The translations under genes and the position numbers were made by a program. Positions 1-8,550 of a stretch of DNA of 64,000 nt are shown here, piece by piece; the stretch's first letter is position 1, and each line of letters opens with the position of its first letter. The notes under the pieces are model-generated. The model saw nothing but the letters and a program-made list of their open reading frames with translations, made no database searches and was not told the DNA's origin. Origin of the DNA: an uncultured Thiotrichaceae bacterium (lineage in GTDB: Bacteria; Pseudomonadota; Gammaproteobacteria; Thiotrichales; Thiotrichaceae); NCBI GenBank assembly GCA_937925855.1, contig CALAMO010000035.1, positions 1-64,000 of the forward strand, given 5' to 3'.

Positions 1-1
1 G

Positions 2-199
2 TACTGTGCGCTGGCTGCGAAAGACCGCAATCTGCTGAGTCACGCGATGGAACACTTCAAGCTTTCAGCACGGGCTTACCACCGTATCCTTAAAGTTTCG
101 CGCACGATTGCTGATCTGGCCGAGAGCGAGACGATTCAGACCAAGCATTTGTCTGAGGCATTGTCCTATCGGGCGATGGATCGGTTAGCGCTACTATAG
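2..199 (+). CDS. comM: ComM/YifB-type Mg-chelatase-like AAA ATPase, C-terminal end (partial)
   Basis: The window opens inside a gene; the last 65 codons before the TAG at 197-199 are readable. They contain the C-terminal helical segment typical of the ComM/YifB family: a [19 protein letters not shown] stretch followed by a segment ending in EALSYR. ComM is a hexameric helicase-like ATPase that promotes branch migration during natural transformation; YifB homologues occur widely in gammaproteobacteria. The start and the ATPase core lie upstream of the window, so nothing can be said about its integrity. Family assignment rests on this short but characteristic tail. Confidence 0.8.
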   Translation, partial: YCALAAKDRNLLSHAMEHFKLSARAYHRILKVSRTIADLAESETIQTKHLSEALSYRAMDRLALL

Positions 200-234
200 A
201 AGTACGTTGCAAGTCAGGTTTAACGCCAAGCTTA

Positions 235-255
235 CCTCCCTAAAAAGAGGGGAGA
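235..255. terminator. C/G-rich hairpin between convergent genes
   Basis: A CTCCC / GGGGAG inverted repeat with an A-rich loop lies between the end of comM and the end of the DUF3581 gene, which converge here. It may act as a bidirectional transcription stop. There is no clear U-tract, so the call is tentative. Confidence 0.3.
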
Positions 256-268
256 GAACGAGCTAATC

Positions 269-985
269 TCAGCGCCCAGCACTCAAATATGCCGCCTTAA
301 TATCAAGGTAGCGCTGTACCAGTGCATCGGCCGAGGCCGCATCATAGGGTTTCAGTCCGCTAAGGATTAAGCGCTTAAAACCATGGCCTACCGGTGTTTC
401 ACCGGCCTGAATCACGAAATTCAGGTCAGCCTTGGCGCGTTTGCCTGTCACAGAAAAGTCAGCAGCAGCAACAACTAGCGTCAGTCCAGTAACATCAAAA
501 CGTTCCAGGGTAAACTCCATGCTTTCATAAATCACGATGGGCCGGTCTGGGTTAATCATCACCGCATTCGCTGTGAGCAGCGGCTGTAGGGTGTGCGGGA
601 AATTACGCCCAGAAAACGCCACATAGCTGCGGGTCAAGCGTTCGATCAAGGCCGCGTCATGCTGCTGTGAACCGGAGCGGGTGACTTCCAGGTAGGTTTT
701 GCCTTTGGCATCATTAATCGCGAACTGCGCGGCCGGGGTTGGGGTGAAATCCAGCGCGGTATTAGCCCCGACCATGTCCTTAAATACGAAGCGCATATGC
801 TGGCTGACACCGTATTTCGCTAGGACCAGGGCAAACAGCAGGTCGCCCGGTACGCAGAAACGTTTCGCATCAATATCATGCAGCGGATTAAAATCATCGG
901 CGATTTCTTTGGCAAAGCGGCTGGCCTGTGCGGCGCTGACGCTGACGTGGTGCTGTTGCTGCTGATGAAAGTCGTTCAGATACAT
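269..985 (-). CDS. DUF3581 family protein
   Basis: The 238-residue protein looks like the DUF3581 family, which is largely confined to gammaproteobacteria and has no established function. The segment around residues 28-60 (ADDFNPLHD followed by RFCVPGDLLFALVLAKYG) resembles the hydration-type hotdog fold of MaoC-like dehydratases, where N-P-H/L-D motifs form the active site, so an acyl-CoA-related role is possible but unproven. No signal peptide or membrane segment is seen, so it should be cytoplasmic. It is a single gene convergent with comM; thyA lies about 80 bases upstream on the same strand. The ATG start gives the expected family length. Confidence 0.7.
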   Translation of the reverse strand: MYLNDFHQQQQHHVSVSAAQASRFAKEIADDFNPLHDIDAKRFCVPGDLLFALVLAKYGVSQHMRFVFKDMVGANTALDFTPTPAAQFAINDAKGKTYLEVTRSGSQQHDAALIERLTRSYVAFSGRNFPHTLQPLLTANAVMINPDRPIVIYESMEFTLERFDVTGLTLVVAAADFSVTGKRAKADLNFVIQAGETPVGHGFKRLILSGLKPYDAASADALVQRYLDIKAAYLSAGR

Positions 986-1064
986 GCGGTTCTCTTTTAG
1001 CGGAAAATAATGCCGGGGCGATAATAACGAATGCGTGCGGTGGCGGCTAGCGTTTCATCGCGGA

Positions 1065-1871
1065 CTAGACTGCGACCGGGGCTTTAATATGGGGGTGGTA
1101 CTGATAGTCGTTCAGCTCAAAATCCGAGTAGCGAAAATCAAACAGTGAGCTTACGGCGGGATTAAGTGTCATCTGAGGCAGTGGGTGCGGCGTGCGCGCC
1201 AGCTGGAGCGCTACCTGCTCTAGGTGATTATTGTACAGATGCGCATCCCCTAAGGTATGGACGAAGTCACCAACCTCCAGCTCACAGACCTGGGCAATCA
1301 TCATAGTGAGCAGCGCATAGGAGGCGATATTAAACGGTACGCCTAGGAATATATCCGCACTGCGCTGATACAGCTGGCAGGACAGCTTACCTTCGGCGAC
1401 GTAGAACTGGAAAAACGCATGGCACGGCGGCAGCGCCATCTTGTCCAGTTCGGCAACATTCCAGGCGCTAACAATCAGGCGGCGTGAATCCGGTGTGGTT
1501 TTAAGGGCGCTGATAAGCTGGCTCAACTGGTCAATCGAAGCTCCGTCCGCTGTCGGCCACGAGCGCCATTGGTGGCCATAGATTGGACCAAGCTCGCCTG
1601 CGGCATCCGCCCACTCATCCCAAATACTCACGCCATTCTCTTGTAGATAAGCGATATTGGTCTCGCCGCGTAGAAACCAGAGCAACTCATAAATAATCGA
1701 ACGCAGGTGCAATTTTTTAGTGGTCACCAGCGGAAAGCCGGCGCTGAGGTCGAAGCGCATTTGATAGCCAAAGACCGAGCGCGTCCCCGTACCGGTACGG
1801 TCACCTTTGTTAGTACCGTGTTGCAGGACGTGACGCATTAGCCCCAGATATTGCTGCATGTTGTTTCTCAA
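1065..1871 (-). CDS. thyA: Thymidylate synthase ThyA
   Basis: This 268-residue protein is a classical folate-dependent thymidylate synthase, which converts dUMP to dTMP using 5,10-methylene-tetrahydrofolate. Visible signatures are the N-terminal DRTGTGT phosphate-loop region (residues 24-30), the catalytic cysteine in [12 protein letters not shown], the [17 protein letters not shown] dUMP-binding segment and the DAHLYNNH motif near the C-terminus. Length fits the usual 264-280 residues. The enzyme is cytoplasmic and dimeric in the family. It is transcribed away from the phosphoribulokinase homologue, with only 53 bases between the two starts, so the promoters must be compact. Confidence 0.97.
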   Translation of the reverse strand: MRNNMQQYLGLMRHVLQHGTNKGDRTGTGTRSVFGYQMRFDLSAGFPLVTTKKLHLRSIIYELLWFLRGETNIAYLQENGVSIWDEWADAAGELGPIYGHQWRSWPTADGASIDQLSQLISALKTTPDSRRLIVSAWNVAELDKMALPPCHAFFQFYVAEGKLSCQLYQRSADIFLGVPFNIASYALLTMMIAQVCELEVGDFVHTLGDAHLYNNHLEQVALQLARTPHPLPQMTLNPAVSSLFDFRYSDFELNDYQYHPHIKAPVAV

Positions 1872-1924
1872 CCGCCAAAAATGGTTATTATAACTGAATT
1901 ATAAATAATGTAAGCAGGAAACCC

Positions 1925-2860
1925 GTGTCCGCTGAGCATCCCATCGTCGCCATTACTGGAGCGTCTGATATTAGTTCAACTTCCATTACGGAGGCGCTGC
2001 AGCGCATCTTCAAACAAGAGCGCATTAAATCGGTTTATATTTCCGGCAGTGGCTTTCTGCGCTACGAGCGTAAGCAGATGCGGCTAGAAATCGCCAAGGC
2101 GCGCGCTGCGGGGCGTAACTTAAGCCACTTCAGCCCGGCGGCGGCGCATCTTGACAAGCTAGAAAGCATGTTTCATCAATACGCCCACACCGGCAGCGCC
2201 AAGTATCGCTATTACCTACATTCCGCCGCGTTTGCTCAGGCTATGGGCCAGGAAGAGGGCACGTTTACCCCGTGGGAAGCTATGGACGCTGATAACGACT
2301 TATTGCTGTATCGCGGGCTACACGGAGCGATGATTAGCGGTGATATTGATCTGGCCCAGTACCCAGACTTATTGGTGGGTGCCGCGCCGAGCGTCAACCT
2401 GGAATGGATGCGCCGGATTGCGCGTGATTTGCGCAATGGCAGCAGCATGGAAGAAATTCGCCTCCTGATGTTAGAGCGCATGGAGGATTATGCCCGTCAT
2501 CTAGCCCCGCAGTTTAGCCGCACCGACGTGAATTTCCAGCTCGTGCCGATCGTAGATACGTCCGACCCGTTTAATTTTGACCGTTTGCCGCTGGAGGCGG
2601 AGTGTATTCTGGTGATCCATCTGCGCACCGTGGCGGAGCAGCTCGATATTCCGGCATTGCTGGCGCGGATTCCCGGTGCGCATATGAGCCGTCAGGATAC
2701 CCTGGTGATTCCAGGCGCATTAATGCTATCGGCGGTGGAAATGGTCTTGATGCCGTTAATTCATGGCCTGATCGAGCGCAGCCGCACGCTGCGCGGCATT
2801 ACCGAGGTGGCGGCCAATCGTGGTGCAGGAATTTTGGGTTTAAAAGGCCAGTTTGACTGA
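1925..2860 (+). CDS. Phosphoribulokinase (PrkB-type) homologue with degenerate active site
   Basis: The 311-residue protein aligns along its length with class I proteobacterial phosphoribulokinases, including the short PrkB type of gammaproteobacteria: TFTPWEAM, GLHGAM, NLEWMRRIARD, APQFSRTDVNFQ and VDTSDPF are recognisable. The catalytic positions are changed. The P-loop, normally GSSGAGTT, reads GASDISSTS. The EGDSFHRY segment that carries the catalytic aspartate reads SGSGFLRY. The YEGLHG glutamate is arginine (YRGLHG). ATP-dependent phosphorylation of ribulose 5-phosphate therefore looks unlikely, and the protein may have a binding or regulatory role. The reading frame is intact and starts at GTG. 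No RuBisCO or other Calvin-cycle gene is in the window. Family membership is seen in the sequence; inactivity is inferred from residue loss. Confidence 0.85.
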   Translation: MSAEHPIVAITGASDISSTSITEALQRIFKQERIKSVYISGSGFLRYERKQMRLEIAKARAAGRNLSHFSPAAAHLDKLESMFHQYAHTGSAKYRYYLHSAAFAQAMGQEEGTFTPWEAMDADNDLLLYRGLHGAMISGDIDLAQYPDLLVGAAPSVNLEWMRRIARDLRNGSSMEEIRLLMLERMEDYARHLAPQFSRTDVNFQLVPIVDTSDPFNFDRLPLEAECILVIHLRTVAEQLDIPALLARIPGAHMSRQDTLVIPGALMLSAVEMVLMPLIHGLIERSRTLRGITEVAANRGAGILGLKGQFD

Positions 2861-2882
2861 GGCCTCTGGCAGATTTAGCCGG

Positions 2883-2911
2883 TTGAAACTGGTTCCCCGA
2901 AAAAATAAATT
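2883..2911 (+). promoter_or_regulatory. Candidate sigma70 promoter for the aminotransferase operon
   Basis: TTGAAA at 2883-2888 and TAAATT at 2906-2911 are separated by 17 bases, giving 5/6 and 4/6 matches to the -35 and -10 consensus. The site is about 105 bases upstream of the aminotransferase start. It is predicted from sequence only. Confidence 0.35.
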
Positions 2912-3014
2912 TGGTGCTATGGTTAAGGGGCTATTGAACTTAGTCTCATACTCATCCTAAAAGAATCAGCTATGGTTCTGAATCCGATTAACTCATTAAT
3001 TTTTGGTGAAAACA

Positions 3015-4394
3015 ATGACGCTTAACCCCGATTTTGACGCCCTGGAAGTTATCAGCCAAGACCGTAAGCATGTCTGGCATCATCTGACTCAGCACAAAGC
3101 CCATGAAAAATCTGATCCACTGGTGATTGTTAAGGGCGACGGCATGCGTGTCTGGGACGCGACGGGTAAGGAACACCTCGATGCGGTTTCCGGTGCCGTG
3201 TGGACGGTTAACGTCGGCTACGGTCGCACTGAAATTGCCGATGCGGTACGCGATCAACTGGTTGAAATGAACTATTTTGCCCAGGCCGTGGGTAATGTTC
3301 CGGCGGCTAAGTTTGCGGCGCGTCTGGTTGAGAAAATGCCGGGCATGAGCCGGGTCTACTTTTCTAACTCCGGTTCAGAAGCCAATGAAAAAGGTTTTAA
3401 AATCGTGCGCCAGATTGCACAGCGCAAATACGGCGGTGAAAAATATAAGATTCTGTTCCGTGAGCGTGATTATCACGGTACCACTATCACCACGCTGAGT
3501 GCCTCTGGCCAGGAAGAGCGTAAAGGTCAGTACGGGCCGTTTACCCCCGGTTTTGTCGAAGTGCCGCACTGTTTGGAATATCGCTCACAGTGGGGCGAGG
3601 TCGATGATTATGGACTGCGTGCCGCCAATGAAATTGAGCGCGTGATTCTGGAAGAAGGGCCAGAGACCATTGGAGCCTTATGCTTGGAACCCATTACCGC
3701 TGGCGGCGGCGTGATCGAACCGCCAGCAGGCTATTGGGAGCGCGTGCAAGAAATCTGCCAGCAGTACAACATTCTGCTGCACATTGATGAAGTCGTCTGT
3801 GGTGTGGGCCGTACCGGTAAGTGGTTTGGTTACCAGCATTACGGCATTAAGCCCGATATTGTGACCATGGCAAAAGGCGTGGCGTCGGGTTACGCGGCGA
3901 TTTCCTGTACGGTCACGACAGAAGCCGTGTTCAACGACTTTAAAGACGATCCGAACGACCCAATGTCCTACTTCCGCGATATTTCAACCTTTGGCGGCTG
4001 TACTGCTGGCCCAGCAGCGGCAATGGCAAATATGGACATTATCGAGCGTGAGAATCTGCTGGAAAATGTCACGGTGCAGGGCGAATACCTGAAAGGCCGC
4101 CTGCACGAGCTGATGGCTAAATATGCCATTATCGGCGATGTGCGTGGTAAAGGCTTATTCGTCGGCTTTGAGCTGGTGCTAGATCGGGAGACCAAGGAGC
4201 CTGCGCCAGAAAGTATGGCGGTGGCTATTGCAGCACACTGCATGAAAAATGGCGTGATTATTGGACGGACTAACCGTTCTATTCCGGGTCTGAATAATAC
4301 GATCTGTTTGAGCCCAGCGCTGATTGCGACCCAGGAAGATATTGATGCGATTGTTAGCGCGATTGATAATGCGCTGGCGGATGTGACGGCATAA
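3015..4394 (+). CDS. Class III (omega-amino acid/taurine-pyruvate type) aminotransferase
   Basis: This is a fold-type I, class III PLP-dependent aminotransferase that moves an amino group from an omega-amino acid or amine to a keto acid, often pyruvate. Signatures are NSGSEANE for phosphate binding, YHGTT, the HIDEVVCGVGRTGKWFG segment with the PLP-contacting aspartate, and the Schiff-base lysine in TMAKGVASGY. Overall it resembles taurine:pyruvate and beta-alanine:pyruvate aminotransferases, but the substrate cannot be fixed from sequence. I prefer ATG 3015 over upstream TTG 3003 or GTG 3006 because GGTGAA lies at Shine-Dalgarno distance. An aldehyde dehydrogenase and a peptidase-like gene follow on the same strand, suggesting transamination of an amine to an aldehyde that is then oxidised. 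Confidence 0.9.
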   Translation: MTLNPDFDALEVISQDRKHVWHHLTQHKAHEKSDPLVIVKGDGMRVWDATGKEHLDAVSGAVWTVNVGYGRTEIADAVRDQLVEMNYFAQAVGNVPAAKFAARLVEKMPGMSRVYFSNSGSEANEKGFKIVRQIAQRKYGGEKYKILFRERDYHGTTITTLSASGQEERKGQYGPFTPGFVEVPHCLEYRSQWGEVDDYGLRAANEIERVILEEGPETIGALCLEPITAGGGVIEPPAGYWERVQEICQQYNILLHIDEVVCGVGRTGKWFGYQHYGIKPDIVTMAKGVASGYAAISCTVTTEAVFNDFKDDPNDPMSYFRDISTFGGCTAGPAAAMANMDIIERENLLENVTVQGEYLKGRLHELMAKYAIIGDVRGKGLFVGFELVLDRETKEPAPESMAVAIAAHCMKNGVIIGRTNRSIPGLNNTICLSPALIATQEDIDAIVSAIDNALADVTA

Positions 4395-4411
4395 CAATAT
4401 GCACAATATTA

Positions 4412-4443
4412 GGCGGCGGCAGGTGTGTTTACATGCCGCCGCC
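4412..4443. terminator. Strong GC hairpin between aminotransferase and aldehyde dehydrogenase
   Basis: A perfect 10-bp stem (GGCGGCGGCA / TGCCGCCGCC) encloses a 12-base loop just after the aminotransferase stop. There is no T-run after it, so it may be an mRNA-stabilising or partial-termination hairpin that lowers expression of the downstream dehydrogenase rather than a full terminator. Confidence 0.5.
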
Positions 4444-4500
4444 AGCCGCAGATTAAGGTAGACTAGTACCCCTTAAATAATCTAGCGACTGGAAAAACTA

Positions 4501-5961
4501 ATGACACCAAACACACAGAATTACATCGCAGGCGAGTGGCTTGCGGGCGCCTCCGTCGTGGAGAATCGCAATCCCTCAGATCTCAGCGATGTGATCGGTT
4601 GTTATGCACAGGCCGACACGGCGCAGCTGGAACGCGCGTTAGATGCGGCGGAGCAGGCCCAGAAAATTTGGGCGAAGACCGGCCTGGAACAGCGCCAGTC
4701 AATATTGCAATCTATCGGTGAGGAACTGATGGCGCGTGCTGCTGAGCTGGGTGAGCTGTTGGCGCGGGAAGAGGGTAAGCCGCTGGCTGAAGGCAAGGGC
4801 GAAGTCTATCGTGCCGGGCAGTTCTTCACTTACTATGCGGCGGAAGTGCTGCGCCAAATCGGCGATATGGCGGATTCTGTGCGCCCGGATATTGAGGTCT
4901 ATGTGCAGCGTGAGCCGGTCGGCACCGTTGGAATTATCTCACCGTGGAATTTCCCAACGGCGACGGCGGTATGGAAGATTGCGCCCGCGCTGGCCTTTGG
5001 CAATGCGGTGATTTGGAAACCGGCAAATGCAGTACCCGCGTCAGCCGTGGCGGTGGCAGAGATTATTGATCGCCAGACCGCGAAGGGTTTACCAAAGGGC
5101 CTGTTTAATCTGGTGATGGGTTCGGGCCGTGAAATTGGTCAGCAGCTGGTGGAAAGCGCGCGCATTGATGCGCTTAGTTTTACCGGATCGGTCGAAGTGG
5201 GTAAAGGCATTGCGGCCGCAGCCGCGGCGAACCTGACCAAGCTTCAAATGGAGATGGGGTCTAAAAACGCGCTGGCGGTGTTGGATGATGCTGATCTGGA
5301 TACAGCGGTTGCCTGTGCGCTCGGTGGATCATTCGGGGGCACAGGCCAGAAATGCACGGCGTCTTCCCGTCTGATTGTGCATAGTGCAGTACACGATGAG
5401 TTCGTCGAGCGCTTGGTGGCGGGGGCGCAGGCCATGGTAGTAGATCACGCGCTCAAGGCCGGAACTCAAATTGGCCCGGTGGTGAGTAAAAGCCAGCTCC
5501 AGCAGAATATGGATTATATGATGCTAGCGCGCGATGAAGGCGCGGAGTTACTGTGCGGTGGTGAGCGGGTGGAGCGTGCGACCGAGGGTTATTATATGAC
5601 GCCAGCGGTGTTCGCGGGCACGTCTAACCATATGCGCATTAACCGTGAAGAGATGTTTGCCCCCATTACCTGCGTGATTAAAGTCGATTCTTATGAAGAA
5701 GCGCTGGCGACGGTGAATGATACCCACTTTGGTTTAACCTCGGGCATTATGACGCAGTCATTGGCGCGGGCCACGCATTTCCGCCGCAATGCGCAAACCG
5801 GCTGTGTGATGGTGAATCTAGCCACCGCCGGGACAGACTATCATGTGCCCTTTGGTGGGCGCGGTGATTCCAGCTACGGCCCGCGTGAACAGGGGCAGTA
5901 TGCGGCTGAGTTCTACACCACGGTGAAGACCAGCTATGTGCATAGCGGAGTATCGTTTTGA
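4501..5961 (+). CDS. NAD(P)-dependent aldehyde dehydrogenase (ALDH superfamily)
   Basis: The 486-residue enzyme belongs to the ALDH superfamily and should oxidise an aldehyde to its acid. It shows the SPWNFP segment, the cofactor-loop motif FTGSVEVGKGI, the general-base glutamate in LQMEMGSKNA, the catalytic cysteine in GGTGQKCTASSR and MFAPITCV near the C-terminus. It resembles the branch containing 2-oxoglutarate semialdehyde and sulfoacetaldehyde dehydrogenases, but the exact substrate is open. Placement directly after a class III aminotransferase suggests it removes the aldehyde made by that enzyme. Its stop overlaps the next gene's TTG start by 4 bases, indicating translational coupling. 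Confidence 0.92.
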   Translation: MTPNTQNYIAGEWLAGASVVENRNPSDLSDVIGCYAQADTAQLERALDAAEQAQKIWAKTGLEQRQSILQSIGEELMARAAELGELLAREEGKPLAEGKGEVYRAGQFFTYYAAEVLRQIGDMADSVRPDIEVYVQREPVGTVGIISPWNFPTATAVWKIAPALAFGNAVIWKPANAVPASAVAVAEIIDRQTAKGLPKGLFNLVMGSGREIGQQLVESARIDALSFTGSVEVGKGIAAAAAANLTKLQMEMGSKNALAVLDDADLDTAVACALGGSFGGTGQKCTASSRLIVHSAVHDEFVERLVAGAQAMVVDHALKAGTQIGPVVSKSQLQQNMDYMMLARDEGAELLCGGERVERATEGYYMTPAVFAGTSNHMRINREEMFAPITCVIKVDSYEEALATVNDTHFGLTSGIMTQSLARATHFRRNAQTGCVMVNLATAGTDYHVPFGGRGDSSYGPREQGQYAAEFYTTVKTSYVHSGVSF

Positions 5962-6935
5962 ATTTTGTGATTGACGGTTTGCAATACGCAAACTGGAGTG
6001 AAAAAATCTTCCGTGAGATGCGCGCTGGCGGTGTGGATGCGGTGCATGTGACTATTGCCTACCACGAAAATTTTCGAGAGATGGTCGCGCGGATCGAGGA
6101 GTGGAATCGGCTGTTTGAGCGTTTCCCCGAGCTGATTATGCAGGGTCGGACTGCCGAAGATGTGACGCTAGCGCAGGACAGTGGACGCACCGCGATCTTT
6201 TTCGGTTTCCAGAATCCGTCGCCGATTGAAGATGATATTGGTTTGGTGGAGATTGTACACACCTTGGGCGTGCGCTTTATGCAGCTCACCTATAACAATC
6301 AGTCACTGTTAGCCACGGGCTGCTATGAGACAGAAGACCCCGGTGTGACCCGCATGGGCAAGGAAGTCATCCGCGAGATGAATCGCGTTGGGCTGGTGGT
6401 GGATATGAGTCACTCTTCTGAGCGCTCCACGCTGGAAGCAGCCGAACTCAGCGCGCGTCCGATTGTGGTGACCCATGCGAATCCCGCGTCCTGGCATCCG
6501 GCGCTGCGTAATAAGTCGGATGATGTGCTGCATGCGCTGGCGGACTGTAATGGCATGCTAGGCTTTTCCATGTACCCCCACCATTTGCACGCTGGCAGTG
6601 CCTGCACCCTCCAGAGCTTCTGTGAAATGATCGCGCGCACGGCTGATGTCATGGGTGTGGAGCATATCGCACTGGGTTCCGATCTGTGTCAGGATCAGCC
6701 AGATTCGGTGGTCGAGTGGATGCGCGTTGGCCGCTGGACTAAGCAGATTGACTACGGCGAAGGCTCAGCCGATAACGCGGGTTTTCCGCAGATGCCGGAA
6801 TGGTTTGCCGGGAATGCAGATTTCCCCAATATTGCAGCGGGCCTGCGGCAGGTGGGCTTTGCCGAAGCCGATGTGCATGCCGTGATGGGGAATAACTGGC
6901 ATCGGTTTTTTGCGGAGAATTTTGCGGCAGCTTAA
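5958..6935 (+). CDS. Divergent M19 (membrane dipeptidase/renal dipeptidase) family protein
   Basis: The 325-residue protein has the M19 amidohydrolase fold signatures VDMSHSSERSTLEAA, VVTHANPAS, RNKSDDVL and LGSDLCQD. The N-terminal HxD pair that anchors the two zinc ions in canonical members is absent (VIDGLQYANW), and the usual bridging-glutamate segment reads GFQNPSP. Relatives of this divergent type are known beside glycine-betaine and dimethylglycine catabolic genes in pseudomonads. That context, together with the aminotransferase and dehydrogenase here, suggests hydrolysis of a small amide or modified amino acid rather than generic dipeptides. It starts with TTG overlapping the upstream stop. 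No signal peptide is visible, so it should be cytoplasmic despite the family name. Confidence 0.8.
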   Translation: MNFVIDGLQYANWSEKIFREMRAGGVDAVHVTIAYHENFREMVARIEEWNRLFERFPELIMQGRTAEDVTLAQDSGRTAIFFGFQNPSPIEDDIGLVEIVHTLGVRFMQLTYNNQSLLATGCYETEDPGVTRMGKEVIREMNRVGLVVDMSHSSERSTLEAAELSARPIVVTHANPASWHPALRNKSDDVLHALADCNGMLGFSMYPHHLHAGSACTLQSFCEMIARTADVMGVEHIALGSDLCQDQPDSVVEWMRVGRWTKQIDYGEGSADNAGFPQMPEWFAGNADFPNIAAGLRQVGFAEADVHAVMGNNWHRFFAENFAAA

Positions 6936-6946
6936 CATCACACCCT

Positions 6947-6967
6947 CCCCTCCCTCAGAGGGAGGGG
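6947..6967. terminator. Bidirectional terminator-like hairpin
   Basis: An 8-bp stem (CCCCTCCC / GGGAGGGG) with a five-base loop sits between two convergent genes, the M19 homologue and tmm. Position and stem strength suit a bidirectional stop, although no T-tract is present. Confidence 0.5.
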
Positions 6968-7006
6968 GGAAGTCAGCGGAGGGGGCTTGTAAGTTTCCCC
7001 CTAACC

Positions 7007-8347
7007 CTAACGCTCCGCCAGATAACTCTCCATCGAATCATCCATCGCGTCCAGCCATGGCGTGTGGTGCTTCGGCTGCATATTACCGGTCATCAGTGAC
7101 TTATAGGCATTATTACGGAAGCCCATAATGTCATCATGTTTATGGTGTTCCCAGGTGATGAAGGTCTGGTTAACACCGTCGACATCAAAGCTGGGGTAGT
7201 CGGTCTGATCGATTAGTTCCTGTACATAGTCACCCTGGAAGTAAATCATATCCTCATCGGTTTCCAGCGTGGCCTCACGTTCCAACCATTGGATGGAGTG
7301 CTGTCTCATCTCAGCCTGATTCGGGGTGGCGACCCGTCCCATAATCATATCGCGCGTCAGCCAAGCCTGGGCATCGAACATATTGAAGGTATAGAACTGA
7401 TCCTGCATGCCGAGGTAAAACACCCGTGGGTTAGCTTCCCAGGCAACGCCCTGGTATAAATCCGGTGTCCACATCCGGTTGGTGGTTTTCAGGCGCAGCG
7501 CATTTTCCATAAACGGGAAGTGATGCAGGTAGCCAGTACAAAGAATAATGGCATCGACATCTTTACTGCTGCCGTCCTTAAAATGGGCGGTATTGCCGTC
7601 GACGCGCGTCAGCAGCGGGACTTCTTGCCAGTTGTCTGGCCAGTGAAAGCCCATCGGGGCGGTGCGGTGACTGACGGTGATGGATTTTGCACCGTACTTA
7701 TAACACTGTGAGCCAATGTCTTCCGCCGAATAGCTGGTGCCGATGAGCAGCAGGTCTTTACCTTTAAATTCCATTGCATCGCGGAAATCATGGGCATGCA
7801 ATATGCGGCCTGCGAAGGTATCAAACCCTTCAAAGTGTGGCAGGTTCGGCGTCGAGAAATGGCCGGTGGCGACCACAACGTAGTCAAAAATTTCACTGCT
7901 GCTCACATTGTTTAACGTGTCACGTACCGTGACGGTGAACTGCTTGCTGGCCTCATCGTAGACCACATTCTGGGCGGAGTGATTGAATTTACACCACTTG
8001 CGCACATCGGCTTTCTCAACTCGGCCTTTAATATAATCTGCAAGGACGGCGCGCGGTGGGTAGGAAGCAATGGGACGCCCGAAATGCTCTTCAAAAGTAT
8101 AGTCCGCAAATTCCAGGCATTCCTTCGGGCCGTTTGACCAGAGGTAGCGGTACATGCTGCCGTGTACCGGTTCGCCGTTTTCATCCAGTCCGGTGCGCCA
8201 GGTATAATTCCACAGCCCACCCCAGTCGCTTTGTTTTTCAAAACACACAATTTCTGGGATGTCAGCGCCTTTAGCCTGTGCTGAGGCGAAGGCACGCAGC
8301 TGTGCTGTGCCGCACGGGCCTGCGCCGATGATTGCTACTCGGGTCAT
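7007..8347 (-). CDS. tmm: Trimethylamine monooxygenase (flavin-containing monooxygenase)
   Basis: The 446-residue enzyme closely resembles bacterial FMOs of the Tmm type, which oxidise trimethylamine to trimethylamine N-oxide with NADPH, O2 and FAD. Signatures are the FAD-binding GAGPCG near the N-terminus, the family-typical [19 protein letters not shown] region, the FMO fingerprint around [12 protein letters not shown], which also forms the NADPH-binding fold, and [11 protein letters not shown]. Tmm is common in marine bacteria that use methylated amines. A strong AGGAGG-type ribosome site precedes the ATG. No Tdm (TMAO demethylase) gene is in the window, but a GcvT-domain demethylating oxidase lies near 30.2 kb. 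Indole- or sulfide-oxidising side activities are known in this family. Confidence 0.92.
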   Translation of the reverse strand: MTRVAIIGAGPCGTAQLRAFASAQAKGADIPEIVCFEKQSDWGGLWNYTWRTGLDENGEPVHGSMYRYLWSNGPKECLEFADYTFEEHFGRPIASYPPRAVLADYIKGRVEKADVRKWCKFNHSAQNVVYDEASKQFTVTVRDTLNNVSSSEIFDYVVVATGHFSTPNLPHFEGFDTFAGRILHAHDFRDAMEFKGKDLLLIGTSYSAEDIGSQCYKYGAKSITVSHRTAPMGFHWPDNWQEVPLLTRVDGNTAHFKDGSSKDVDAIILCTGYLHHFPFMENALRLKTTNRMWTPDLYQGVAWEANPRVFYLGMQDQFYTFNMFDAQAWLTRDMIMGRVATPNQAEMRQHSIQWLEREATLETDEDMIYFQGDYVQELIDQTDYPSFDVDGVNQTFITWEHHKHDDIMGFRNNAYKSLMTGNMQPKHHTPWLDAMDDSMESYLAER

Positions 8348-8550
8348 AGTCTTCCTCCTGTAATTTCCAGTCTTATAATAACCGAAAATAAGAAAATTTC
8401 ATCCTGCGCACCAATAGCCTCTTAGCCTTATGTGTTGCAAGCCCAGCTAGGGTGCGCCCTCTAGGTTAAATTTTTGTAAGGGTCTATAGCTGTGATCGCT
8501 GGTTGTGTTAACATTTCGACCACTTTTAATAAATCTACAGGATAAAAAAA

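Noticed and set aside
1925-2860. Calvin-cycle carbon fixation inferred from phosphoribulokinase
   Set aside because: The homologue lacks its catalytic motifs and no RuBisCO or other Calvin gene is present.
4536-5011. Arg/Cys-rich open frames overlapping the aldehyde dehydrogenase
   Set aside because: They are shadow frames without ribosome sites or family similarity.
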